This document shows, piece after piece, positions 53,805-63,674 of a stretch of DNA of 64,000 nucleotides (position 1 is its first letter; every line of letters begins with the position of its first letter). The notes beneath the pieces were generated by a model that was not told where the DNA came from, searched no databases, and was given only the letters and a program-made list of their open reading frames with translations. Position numbers and translations under genes: made by a program. Origin of the DNA: JACKII01 sp041687435 (lineage in GTDB: Bacteria > Pseudomonadota > Alphaproteobacteria > Bin95); contig JAWLBX010000010.1 in NCBI GenBank assembly GCA_041687435.1, positions 62,001-126,000 of the forward strand. The letters run 5' to 3'.

Positions 53805-53956
53805 GCTTGCTTCCTAGACCTTGGTCGATGTGACGTTTCGCGGTCGCACAACAATAAATGTGCAATGCAATATATTGTAGTGTCCGCGCTTGTCCGGCGG
53901 ACTCGACTCCCGGACCTTGACGTGGACACGGCGGCTTTACAATGGAGGATGCATCA

Positions 53957-54679
53957 ATGGATCACGTAGCCATCGTCACCGGCGGAACCCGCGGCATTGG
54001 CCGCGCGATTTGTGAGGAACTGCACGCCGCCGGTGCAAAGGTCGCAGCGAATTATGGCGGCAATGACGAGGCGGCATCCCGCTTCACAGCAGAGACGGGT
54101 ATCCGGGCCTATAAATTCGACGTGTCCGACTATGATGCGTGTCAGGATGGCGTCGCCCGGATCATCGCCGACCTGGGCAAGGTCGATATCCTGGTGAACA
54201 ATGCCGGCGTTACCCGCGACGCAACCATCATGAACATGACACGTGCCGATTGGGATGCGGTGGTTCACACCAATCTGGGCTCGTGCTTCAATATGGTGCA
54301 TGCGGTGTGGAACAGCATGCGCGAACAGAATTTTGGCCGCATCATCAATATCGGCTCGATTAACGGCCAGGGTGGCCAATACGGCCAAGTGAATTACGCT
54401 GCCTCCAAGTCCGGAATTCATGGCTTTACCAAGGCGTTGGCACAGGAAGGCGCACGCTTCGGCATTACCGTCAATGCATTGGCGCCGGGCTATGTGGATA
54501 CGGACATGGTAGCGGCAGTGCCGGAGCGGGTGCTGGAGAAGATCATCAACAACATTCCAATGCGCCGCCTTGGCAAGGCGCACGATATCGCGCGTGGCGT
54601 GGTATTCCTCTGCGGCGAGGATGCAGACTTCATCACCGGCTCGACGCTGTCGATCAACGGCGGCCAACATATGTATTGA
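53957..54679 (+). CDS. phaB: Acetoacetyl-CoA reductase
   Basis: A 240-aa NADPH-dependent SDR that reduces acetoacetyl-CoA to (R)-3-hydroxybutyryl-CoA for polyhydroxybutyrate synthesis. Length matches PhaB/PhbB. Motifs: VTGGTRGIGRAICEEL, NNAGVTRDATIMNMTRADWD, INIGSINGQGGQYGQVNYAA followed by SKSG, and the PhaB-specific C-terminus GGQHMY. GGAGG eight bases before ATG 53957 fixes the start; the ATG at 53942 is less good. No phaA or phaC in the window. Confidence 0.92.
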   Translation: MDHVAIVTGGTRGIGRAICEELHAAGAKVAANYGGNDEAASRFTAETGIRAYKFDVSDYDACQDGVARIIADLGKVDILVNNAGVTRDATIMNMTRADWDAVVHTNLGSCFNMVHAVWNSMREQNFGRIINIGSINGQGGQYGQVNYAASKSGIHGFTKALAQEGARFGITVNALAPGYVDTDMVAAVPERVLEKIINNIPMRRLGKAHDIARGVVFLCGEDADFITGSTLSINGGQHMY

Positions 54680-54784
54680 CCGGCGATGCGTTGACAGGGC
54701 GGCGCGGCTGCCCTTGCTTTTGTGCCCGCTGGCTTGTAGTGCCGATGGCCTTGGCTTCCTCTGGATGAAAGGGTTTGGCGAGCC

Positions 54785-55504
54785 ATGACGGGCGAGCCGG
54801 CAGGCAATTCGTTTATAACCACCGCGCTTTGGCTGTTGCAGAGCGGCGGGGTTGTTGTGGCTGTGCTGCTGGTGCTGTCGGTGTTCGCGCTCGCCATCAT
54901 TTTGGCAAAGCTGCTGCAGTTCCGTGCCGCCGGCCTTTGGGACCGGCAGGCCGCGCCGGCGGCGCTGTCGCTGGCCCGCGCCGGGCGCACCGATGCGGCG
55001 CTGGCACGCGCCGCTGCCTCTGCGCACCCGGCGGCCCAGGCGTTGGCCCGCACGCTAATCGGCCGCCAGCGAGGGCTCACCCAGGATGCGATCCGGGCGG
55101 AGGTCGGGCGCTACGGCAACGGCGTGCTGGAAGATCTGCGATCCTGGCTTCGGCCGTTGGAGGTGATCGCCTCCCTTGCCCCGTTGCTGGGGCTATTCGG
55201 CACGGTGCTTGGCATGATTGCAGCGTTTCGGGAATTGGAGGCGGCTGGCAATCAAGTCAACCCGGCAATCCTCTCGGGCGGTATTTGGGAGGCGTTGCTG
55301 ACCACCGCGGTCGGTCTGGCGGTTGCCATTCCAGCGGTCGCGGCGCTGAATTGGTTTGAGCGTCAAATCGAACGCACCGCGCATGCAATGGAGGATTCGG
55401 TAACCGGCGTTTTCACCGATAACCTGGCGCCACCTGTTCCGGCAGCAGAGGGGAGGGGAGAGCATGGCCGCATTTCCGGTGTCACTGTTTCAAAACAGCC
55501 CTGA
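54785..55504 (+). CDS. exbB: MotA/TolQ/ExbB proton channel family protein
   Basis: A 239-aa inner-membrane protein with three membrane segments (VVVAVLLVLSVFALAIILAK, LEVIASLAPLLGLFGTVLGM, LLTTAVGLAVAIPAVAALNW) and the conserved LAPLLGLFGTVLGMIAAF motif. ExbB forms the proton channel that energises TonB. First gene of an exbB-exbD-exbD-tonB operon. Its last 41 bases overlap exbD, which has its own strong ribosome binding site, so the short tail after PAAEGRG may be an extension. Confidence 0.93.
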   Translation: MTGEPAGNSFITTALWLLQSGGVVVAVLLVLSVFALAIILAKLLQFRAAGLWDRQAAPAALSLARAGRTDAALARAAASAHPAAQALARTLIGRQRGLTQDAIRAEVGRYGNGVLEDLRSWLRPLEVIASLAPLLGLFGTVLGMIAAFRELEAAGNQVNPAILSGGIWEALLTTAVGLAVAIPAVAALNWFERQIERTAHAMEDSVTGVFTDNLAPPVPAAEGRGEHGRISGVTVSKQP

Positions 55505-55880
55505 TCCCCGCCGCCGAGCGCTGATCAGCCTGACGCCTTTGATCGACATGGTGTTCATTCTGTTAGTGTTTTTCATGCTTGCGTCGTCGTTCGTTGACGA
55601 GCGCAGCATCTCCGTGGCCGCGTCGAGTGCCGGCACGGGCGGGCCGAAAGGGGCGCTGTTGGTTCAGGTGCGCGCCGATGGTCTGCGCCTAGGCGGGCAC
55701 GCGATGAGCCTGGACGCCATCGCGGAAACGGTCGCCGGCCGGGTTGCCCGCATGCCGGATCAACGGATCCTGGTCGAACCAGCGCCGGGTGTACAGTTGC
55801 AGGCCGCCGTAACGGTACTCGACCGGCTTGCCGCCGCAGGGGCGCAGAACCTGTCATTGGCAGGGCCAGGGGAGCGGTGA
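55464..55880 (+). CDS. exbD: ExbD/TolR family biopolymer transport protein (first)
   Basis: A 138-aa protein with a single N-terminal membrane helix, LTPLIDMVFILLVFFMLASS, whose Asp (PLIDMVF) is the proton-coupling residue of ExbD, and a periplasmic domain (LLVQVRADGLRLGGHAMSLD, RMPDQRILVEPAPGVQLQAA). The ATG at 55464 has AGGGGAG six bases upstream. Stop overlaps the start of the second exbD (TGATG). Confidence 0.92.
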   Translation: MAAFPVSLFQNSPDPRRRALISLTPLIDMVFILLVFFMLASSFVDERSISVAASSAGTGGPKGALLVQVRADGLRLGGHAMSLDAIAETVAGRVARMPDQRILVEPAPGVQLQAAVTVLDRLAAAGAQNLSLAGPGER

Positions 55881-56287
55881 TGACCGGGCCACTCTTCGTA
55901 ACGGCGCGGCGGCGCAGCGTGCAGGATGACCGCATCCTGCCGCTGATCAATGTTGTATTTTTGCTGCTGGTGTTCTTCATGCTGGCCGGACGGCTTGCGG
56001 TCAGCGACCCCTTTCCGGTGCAGCCGCCTGCATCGATCAGCGCCGCATCGGAAAGGGCGGGTGACGTTGTGGTGCATGTCGCGTCGGATGGTGCGCTGGC
56101 CGTGAACGGCGTGACGGTCGGCCTGAACGACCTTGCCGCGATGATCCCGAGCCGGCCGCAGGGCAATCCGGTGCGGGTCAAGGCCGATGCGCAGGCGGAA
56201 GCCTTGGCCGTCGTGCGGGTGCTGGACCAACTCCGCGCCGCCGGGATCGTGCGCGTGAACCTGGTCACCCAGGCGAGGGGCGACTGA
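55880..56287 (+). CDS. ExbD/TolR family biopolymer transport protein (second)
   Basis: A 135-aa second ExbD: LPLINVVFLLLVFFMLAGRL with the periplasmic domain VVVHVASDGALAVNGVTVGL. The residue at the key Asp position is Asn (LPLINVVF), so it may not conduct protons and could be a structural or regulatory partner of the first ExbD. Two ExbDs in one operon occur in some alphaproteobacteria and others. Overlaps its neighbours by one base at each end. Confidence 0.9.
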   Translation: MTGPLFVTARRRSVQDDRILPLINVVFLLLVFFMLAGRLAVSDPFPVQPPASISAASERAGDVVVHVASDGALAVNGVTVGLNDLAAMIPSRPQGNPVRVKADAQAEALAVVRVLDQLRAAGIVRVNLVTQARGD

Positions 56288-57207
56288 TGCCAGTCGCCAC
56301 ATGGCAGTGGCTGGCCGCGGGCACCGTGGCGGTTGCGGTGCATGCCGTCGTCGGTCTGGCGCTGGTCGGTTCGCCGTCGCCAGGCGGGGGGGCGGAGGAC
56401 GGTGCCGTCAGTGTTGCACTCCGCCTGGGGGCCGGTGGTTCAAGCGGAGAGGCGCGCCGCTTGCCATCGACGGAACGAGCGGCTGTAACCGCTGAGCCGG
56501 TGTCTGCCAATAGGCCGGCTGCCCGGCCTCGGGAAACGGCCGCGCCACCGGTACAGGCAGTGCCGGTTCACGAGTCTCCGCCGCCTGAAAGCCAGCGGCG
56601 GGCGCCGTCGCGGGTGGTAGAACCGGCGCCTGCCGAGGCTTCCGCCGGATCGGACGCCAAGCCGGCGCAAACCGCCCGCCGTATCCAGGCGGCAACAGCG
56701 CCGCCCTTGCCACAGGCCCGCCCCCATGCGACCGCCCCTGAGAAGCCTGATGGCAAGCCGCCCGAACGGGCATCAACGGCCGGTAGCCGCCGCGACGAAC
56801 CCGGCGACGGCCCGTCCCGGTTGGCAGGCGATCTGGCGGAAGCCAATGAGGGCGGAAGCGTGGCTGACAGGTTTGGCGCTGGCAAGAATGCCGGGACAGC
56901 TGGACGCCAGGACGACGACGCCCGCGCCGGGTACGTCGCAGCGCTCCAGGCTTGGCTGGAACGGCATATGCGCTATCCAGAACGCGCCGTCGCCCGCCGG
57001 CAGCAGGGGACAGCGACGCTCTATTTCGTTGTCGACCGGCTGGGGCGCGTGCTGGACTACCGGCTGGAACAAAGCTCCGGCCACCGCCTGTTGGATCGCG
57101 AAGCGCTCGCCATGATCGAGCGGGCCGCACCTATGCCGCAGATGCCGGCTAGCCTGATCGCCGCGGATATGGCCGTGGTTGTGCCGATTAGCTTTGCGCT
57201 GCGTTAG
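56287..57207 (+). CDS. tonB: TonB family energy transducer
   Basis: A 306-aa protein with one N-terminal membrane anchor (WLAAGTVAVAVHAVVGLALV), a long proline/alanine-rich periplasmic linker (residues ~75-215, several PPxxx and charged segments), and a C-terminal TonB domain: YVAALQAWLERHMRYPERAV, ARRQQGTATLYFVVDRLGRV, SSGHRLLDREALAMIERAAP, then VVVPISFAL. It would transmit ExbBD energy to outer-membrane receptors. No receptor gene is adjacent. Its ATG overlaps the second exbD stop. Confidence 0.93.
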   Translation: MPVATWQWLAAGTVAVAVHAVVGLALVGSPSPGGGAEDGAVSVALRLGAGGSSGEARRLPSTERAAVTAEPVSANRPAARPRETAAPPVQAVPVHESPPPESQRRAPSRVVEPAPAEASAGSDAKPAQTARRIQAATAPPLPQARPHATAPEKPDGKPPERASTAGSRRDEPGDGPSRLAGDLAEANEGGSVADRFGAGKNAGTAGRQDDDARAGYVAALQAWLERHMRYPERAVARRQQGTATLYFVVDRLGRVLDYRLEQSSGHRLLDREALAMIERAAPMPQMPASLIAADMAVVVPISFALR

Positions 57208-57252
57208 AGCAGCGCTCCATCAAGGCGAAACGATTAGCCGGGGCGAGATGCT

Positions 57253-57900
<648 letters not shown>

Positions 57901-57911
57901 GTCGGGGTCTC

Positions 57912-58610
57912 CTATGAGCGAAACAGACGCGAATATTGGGTTTCGTGGGTGGCTGACAGCCAGTCGAGCATGGGGGTGGCGCTGCCGATATCGTCGAGGC
58001 TGGCGGTAAGCGCGGCTTCCGTCGCCTCGCTGACCGCCGCCTCCATCCGGCCGTGCACGGCGAGGCCGTCGCTCTGGCCGATGGGCATGGAGCGCAGCGC
58101 GGCGGAGACGATGTTGGCCGCGAAGGCGTGCAGGTACGCGAGCAGGCTCGCGTACAGGGGAATCTGAGCGAGGGCGCAACAGAGGCCGGCGGCAACCGGC
58201 AGGGCAATGGCCCGGTCCGGCAAATGTAACTCTTCGGACAATGCTTCGCCTTTCCGGGGAGAAAGTTCCGGCCAGCCCTGGCGCACGGCGCGGAGGAACG
58301 CCTCGCCCTGGTTCAGGGTTTCGGCGCGCAATTCCATGCTGGGCGAGAGCGCCGCCGCCAGTGCGGCCACCTCGGCCACGTCGGGCGTTGCCCGATTGGC
58401 CGCCGCAAACAGGATCGCGTCGGTCCGGCCAGAGCCGAACAGCAGCAGGCCTTCGATCCATTCGGCAAGGTTGTCCCGGCCATCGACCAGCCCTGCCTCG
58501 AACGCTGCTTCCAGCCCGTGGCTGTAACTGAACGCGCCGATTGGGAAGCCGGCGCCGAACCAGGTCGCAAGCCGCTGTTGCTGCGCCGGGGTCAGGGGAT
58601 CAATGGTCAT
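57912..58610 (-). CDS. ureF: Urease accessory protein UreF
   Basis: A 232-aa all-helical protein that acts with UreD (UreH) and UreG in nickel insertion. Motifs FGAGFPIGAFSYSHGLEAAF and QSDGLAVHGRMEAAVSEATE fit UreF. The ATG at 58610 overlaps the ureE end by 11 bases; a longer frame to 58712 reads through ureE's His-rich tail and is spurious. Confidence 0.95.
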   Translation of the reverse strand: MTIDPLTPAQQQRLATWFGAGFPIGAFSYSHGLEAAFEAGLVDGRDNLAEWIEGLLLFGSGRTDAILFAAANRATPDVAEVAALAAALSPSMELRAETLNQGEAFLRAVRQGWPELSPRKGEALSEELHLPDRAIALPVAAGLCCALAQIPLYASLLAYLHAFAANIVSAALRSMPIGQSDGLAVHGRMEAAVSEATEAALTASLDDIGSATPMLDWLSATHETQYSRLFRS

Positions 58611-59130
58611 GGTGTTGATGGCCGTGGGAGTGGCCGTGAGAGTGCCCGTGTTCCTGCCCATCTTCATGGTCATGGTCGTGCACATGGCCGTGGCCGCCAT
58701 CGCCATAGGCACCGCCTTCCGGCTGGAAGGGCTCGCACACCTCCTGAACGTCGCCGCCGAGCCCGCGCAGCATCTGGGCCAGCACCGGGTCCGGGCGGAT
58801 CAGCAGCCGGCCGGCCTGCACCGCCGCCGGCGTGTGCCGGTTGCCCAGGTGCCAGGCGAGGCGCAGCAGCAGATGGGGCGTTTCGGCGCTGACGGCATAG
58901 AGCGACTCCGGCGCAGCCTCTACCTTGATCCATTCACCCCCGTCGCAGAGCAGGCCGTCGCCGTCCGCCATCGCCACGGCTCGCGGCAGGTCCAGCAGCA
59001 GGTCCGCGCCGCTGGCAAGCGGAAGGACAATGCGGCGGCGGTGCCGCTCGTCGAAGGCCAGCACCAGCCGGTCGGCCGCATTGTCCGCTGGCCAAGTGCC
59101 GGCACGGTGGTGGTGGGCGGCGCGTTTCAC
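58600..59130 (-). CDS. ureE: Urease accessory nickel carrier UreE
   Basis: A 176-aa nickel metallochaperone. N-terminal UreE domain (RLVLAFDERHRRRIVLPLAS, LLLDLPRAVAMADGDGLLCD), C-terminal domain with LLLRLAWHLGNRHTPAAVQA and QMLRGLGGDVQEVCEPFQPE. A histidine-rich tail of about 30 residues follows (GHGHVHDHDHEDGQEHGHSH plus more), typical of UreE proteins that store nickel. 67 bases after ureC. Confidence 0.95.
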   Translation of the reverse strand: MKRAAHHHRAGTWPADNAADRLVLAFDERHRRRIVLPLASGADLLLDLPRAVAMADGDGLLCDGGEWIKVEAAPESLYAVSAETPHLLLRLAWHLGNRHTPAAVQAGRLLIRPDPVLAQMLRGLGGDVQEVCEPFQPEGGAYGDGGHGHVHDHDHEDGQEHGHSHGHSHGHQHHDH

Positions 59131-59197
59131 GACGAAACCTCCCCGCTGGCGGCCGTGCGCTGATGCCGGATGTTGTGCATGGGCATGGCTCCAGTCC

Positions 59198-60907
<1,710 letters not shown>

Positions 60908-60911
60908 GGCG

Positions 60912-61229
60912 TCAGTCCTTTCCGTCCAGCGGCCCCATGACCGCCTGGTTGAAGCCTACGACCGTGCGTGCACCGGCATAGGCGACCAGCGTCACCTCCC
61001 GGCTGGAGCCCGGCTCGAAGCGCACGGCGGAGCCGGCGGGGATGTCGAGCCGCATGCCCCGCGCTGCTGCGCGGTCGAAATCGAGGGCGGAATTGCTTTC
61101 GGCGAAGTGGTAGTGGCTGCCGACCTGCACCGGCCGGTCGCCGGTGTTGGCGACGGTCAGCGTCAGCGCTTCCCGCCCGGCGTTCAGCTCGATCGTGCCG
61201 TCGGCCGCGATAATTTCGCCGGGGATCAT
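60912..61229 (-). CDS. ureB: Urease beta subunit
   Basis: A 105-aa small structural subunit: MIPGEIIAADGTIELNAGRE, VGSHYHFAESNSALDFDRAA, RTVVGFNQAVMGPLDGKD. Full length and typical ends. The ATG at 61229 overlaps the stop of the preceding small membrane protein gene (ATGA). Confidence 0.97.
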   Translation of the reverse strand: MIPGEIIAADGTIELNAGREALTLTVANTGDRPVQVGSHYHFAESNSALDFDRAAARGMRLDIPAGSAVRFEPGSSREVTLVAYAGARTVVGFNQAVMGPLDGKD

Positions 61230-61531
61230 TTGCGGCTCCGGTAAGCGCGGATGGCAAAGCCGATGCCGACGATGGTGGCGACCAAGGCCAGGCCGATCTC
61301 CCACTCATGGGAATGGAACAGTGGCGCGTCATGGCCGGGATGGGCGATGGCGAGGGAGGGGAGGACCGCACCCGCTCCCGCTACCGCCGCCGTCATTGCG
61401 AGAACCCGCAGGCGACGAAGCAATCCAGCGGCGGGAGCAATGCATTCGAGCGTTGGCCTGGATTGCTTCGCTTCACTCGCAAGGATGACGGGAAAGGCCT
61501 CGCAAGGACGACTGGGGGTGTTGCTGGACAT
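61226..61531 (-). CDS. Small secreted/membrane protein between ureA and ureB, interrupted by a palindromic repeat
   Basis: A 101-aa ORF in the middle of the urease operon. Residues ~14-46 are encoded by a palindromic repeat (61391-61490); the remaining protein has a leader (VLAMTAAVAGAGAVLPSLAI), AHPGHDAPLFHSHEWE, which has several histidines and could bind metal, and one membrane helix (IGLALVATIVGIGFAIRAYR) with a basic end. The repeat is in frame, so either the protein carries an inserted segment or translation starts at the internal ATG at 61396, which gives a clean signal peptide. Unknown function; its position suggests a nickel or urease-related role (inference). Confidence 0.6.
   Translation of the reverse strand: MSSNTPSRPCEAFPVILASEAKQSRPTLECIAPAAGLLRRLRVLAMTAAVAGAGAVLPSLAIAHPGHDAPLFHSHEWEIGLALVATIVGIGFAIRAYRSRK
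61391..61490. repeat. Dispersed palindromic repeat, family B, inside the ureA-ureB ORF
   Basis: The left arm (61391-61426) and the right arm (61460-61490) share CGTCAT, TGCGAG and CGAAGCAATCC in opposite orientations, around a ~33-base centre. This layout and the GCGAAGCAATCC core are those of short palindromic repeats common in alphaproteobacterial genomes (established as a general class). It reads as coding sequence here. Confidence 0.7.
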
Positions 61532-61549
61532 GGGCTTCGGCTCCTCGGC

Positions 61550-61852
<303 letters not shown>

Positions 61853-61867
61853 GGGGCTAGGCTCTCC

Positions 61868-62881
61868 TCAGAGGGACCAGAAACGGGGCATGACCGGCGC
61901 GCGGCCGAGGGCGGCGCGGAAGCCGGTGACGAAGTGTGCGACGCTCCGGCGGAGCGTGAAGGCGTCGGGCGCCAGGAATCGCGCGATCAGCAGGCCGTCG
62001 AAGGCGGTGGTGGCGGCGCGGGTGGTGGTGCCGGGCGCGCGCTCCAGGATTCCGCGCGCTTCGGCGAGCCGTGTTTCTGCGGCCGCCGCGGCATGGAACA
62101 CGGTGGCGATGGCCGGCTGGCCGCCGAAGCCGGCGGGGGAGGCGAGGGCGCGCTGAATATCGTAGCTCTCCCGGACGCCGCCACGCGGCGATCGGGGATC
62201 TCCGTCCGAGCCTGGCTCGGGGAGGCCCCGGATAGCGCTCCGCGCTTCCGGGGAGTTTTGGGAGGGATGGCCGAGGCGGAGCGCATCCACCCACACCAAA
62301 GCGCCCTGGCGCCAAACCTCAATCCGGTCGGAGAGAAACCCCTCGCGGAACACCTCGCCGTGCGCGGCGCGGCCCAGAACCCGGAGTTCGCAGGCCAACA
62401 AGTCTGTATTGGCGGCAAGTTCGAACACCGTCCGCCGTTCGAGACGCGCGCCGTCGAAAACGATGGTCTCCTGCGGCAGCCATTCGGCCGATGCCCCCTC
62501 GTCCAGCACGACCCGGCTTTCGATCCGGGCGGGCGCATCTGCGGCGCGGGCCTTGTAAAGCCGTTCCGCCGCCTGCGTCGTTGCGCGTGCCGCTGCGCGC
62601 GCGCCGACGGCAAAGTCGAAGCGCACAGAGTCGCCACCAGTGAGCCCGCCGCAGGTGGTCGCGAACACTGCCGTTGGCCAGTCCTCGCTGGCGGGCAGCA
62701 TGGCGCGGCAGGGGGCGGCTTGGTGCAGGTCCGCCAGCACGGTGGACCCGCCAGCGCGCCGCTCGAACCGCACCGCCGCCCGCCCGACGGAGCGCTGCAA
62801 TGGCCGACTGGCGCCTCCGCCAACAGAGGCCCGCCCGCGCTGCGGGCTAGACGGTAAGGGTTCGGCGTACACTGGCCTCAT
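61868..62881 (-). CDS. ureD: Urease accessory protein UreD with in-frame repeat insertion
   Basis: A 337-aa scaffold protein for nickel insertion (also called UreH). Conserved parts: VGRAAVRFERRAGGSTVLAD, FATTCGGLTGGDSVRFDFAV, and EWLPQETIVFDGARLERRTV, plus the C-terminal FRAALGRAPVMPRFWSL-like end. Between VDALRLGH and ESYDIQRAL an additional stretch (residues ~207-230, NSPEARSAIRGLPEPGSDGD and neighbours) is encoded by a family A palindromic repeat, which makes the protein longer than the usual ~270-290 aa. The start is uncertain; ATG 62881 lies inside the urtE end, so the genes overlap by 35 bases. Confidence 0.88.
   Translation of the reverse strand: MRPVYAEPLPSSPQRGRASVGGGASRPLQRSVGRAAVRFERRAGGSTVLADLHQAAPCRAMLPASEDWPTAVFATTCGGLTGGDSVRFDFAVGARAAARATTQAAERLYKARAADAPARIESRVVLDEGASAEWLPQETIVFDGARLERRTVFELAANTDLLACELRVLGRAAHGEVFREGFLSDRIEVWRQGALVWVDALRLGHPSQNSPEARSAIRGLPEPGSDGDPRSPRGGVRESYDIQRALASPAGFGGQPAIATVFHAAAAAETRLAEARGILERAPGTTTRAATTAFDGLLIARFLAPDAFTLRRSVAHFVTGFRAALGRAPVMPRFWSL
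62192..62261 (+). repeat. Dispersed palindromic repeat, family A, copy 2, inside ureD
   Basis: Aligns by eye with the minus strand of 21423-21493 (sharing TCCGTCCGAGC, CCCCGGA and CTTCCGGGGA) at about three-quarters identity with one single-base gap. It contains CCCCGGATAGCGC and GCGCTTCCGGGG, an imperfect hairpin. It stays in frame with ureD and adds about 23 residues. Confidence 0.7.
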
Positions 62882-63542
62882 CCATTTCCCCGCGCACACC
62901 CGACAGCACGACCTCGCCGCGTTCCATCACGGCGAAGCGGTCGGCGAGGTCGCGTGCGAACTCAAAATACTGTTCCACAAGGATGATGGCCATTTCGCCG
63001 GCCGCCGCCAAGTCCGCAATCACCTTGCCGATGTCCTTGATGATCGACGGCTGGATGCCTTCTGTCGGCTCGTCCAGCACCAGCAGCTTCGGCCGCATCA
63101 CCAGCGCGCGAGCGATGGCGAGCTGCTGCTGCTGCCCGCCGGAGAGGTCGCCGCCGCGGCGGCCCAGCATATCCTTGAGTATCGGAAACAGTTCGAACAC
63201 ATGTTCCGGCACGTTCTTCTCGCCATGCGGGGCGGCGGCAAAGCCGGTGCGCAGGTTCTCCGCCACCGTCAGGCGGGTGAAAATGTCCCGGCCCTGTGGC
63301 ACGCTGGCGAAGCCGAGGCGGGCCCGTCGATGGGCGGCCAGGCGGGTGACGTCCTGGCCCTGCCACTCGATGCGGCCGTCGCTGGCCGGTTGCAGGCCCA
63401 GGATCGCGCGCAGCAGCGAGGTCTTGCCGACGCCATTGCGGCCCATGATGCACATGACCTCGCCGGGCCGCGCTTCCAGCGAGATGCCGCGCAGGATATG
63501 GCTGGCGCCGTAGTGCAGGTGCAGGTTTTCGACGGTCAGCAT
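62847..63542 (-). CDS. urtE: Urea ABC transporter ATP-binding protein UrtE
   Basis: A 231-aa ABC ATPase of the branched-chain-amino-acid (LivF) type. Walker A GRNGVGKTSLLRAI near residue 35, signature LSGGQQQQLAIARALV, Walker B LLVLDEPTEGIQP. Context (directly upstream of ureD) makes it the urea importer UrtE and not a LivF. The start ATG at 63542 was preferred over 63557 because family proteins begin MLTVENLHLHYG. Its end overlaps ureD. Confidence 0.95.
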   Translation of the reverse strand: MLTVENLHLHYGASHILRGISLEARPGEVMCIMGRNGVGKTSLLRAILGLQPASDGRIEWQGQDVTRLAAHRRARLGFASVPQGRDIFTRLTVAENLRTGFAAAPHGEKNVPEHVFELFPILKDMLGRRGGDLSGGQQQQLAIARALVMRPKLLVLDEPTEGIQPSIIKDIGKVIADLAAAGEMAIILVEQYFEFARDLADRFAVMERGEVVLSGVRGEMDEASVRRTLTV

Positions 63543-63570
63543 GGGATCGTAACCCAATTTTCCATTTCAC

Positions 63571-63641
63571 CCTGAGTAGGCCCGCAAGGCCGAGTCGGAA
63601 GGCCGCCCTTCGATACGCGCTCGTGCCGAGCTCTACTCAGG
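63571..63641. repeat. Dispersed palindromic repeat, family C, between urtD and urtE
   Basis: Terminal inverted repeats CCTGAGTAG (63571-63579) and CTACTCAGG (63633-63641) enclose a centre with TTCGATACGCGCTCG. This end motif is that of a widespread class of short bacterial palindromic repeats. It fills most of the urtD-urtE gap of 132 bases. Confidence 0.7.
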
Positions 63642-63674
63642 ATGAGATATTTCACTTGAATTCCTGCCATCCCC

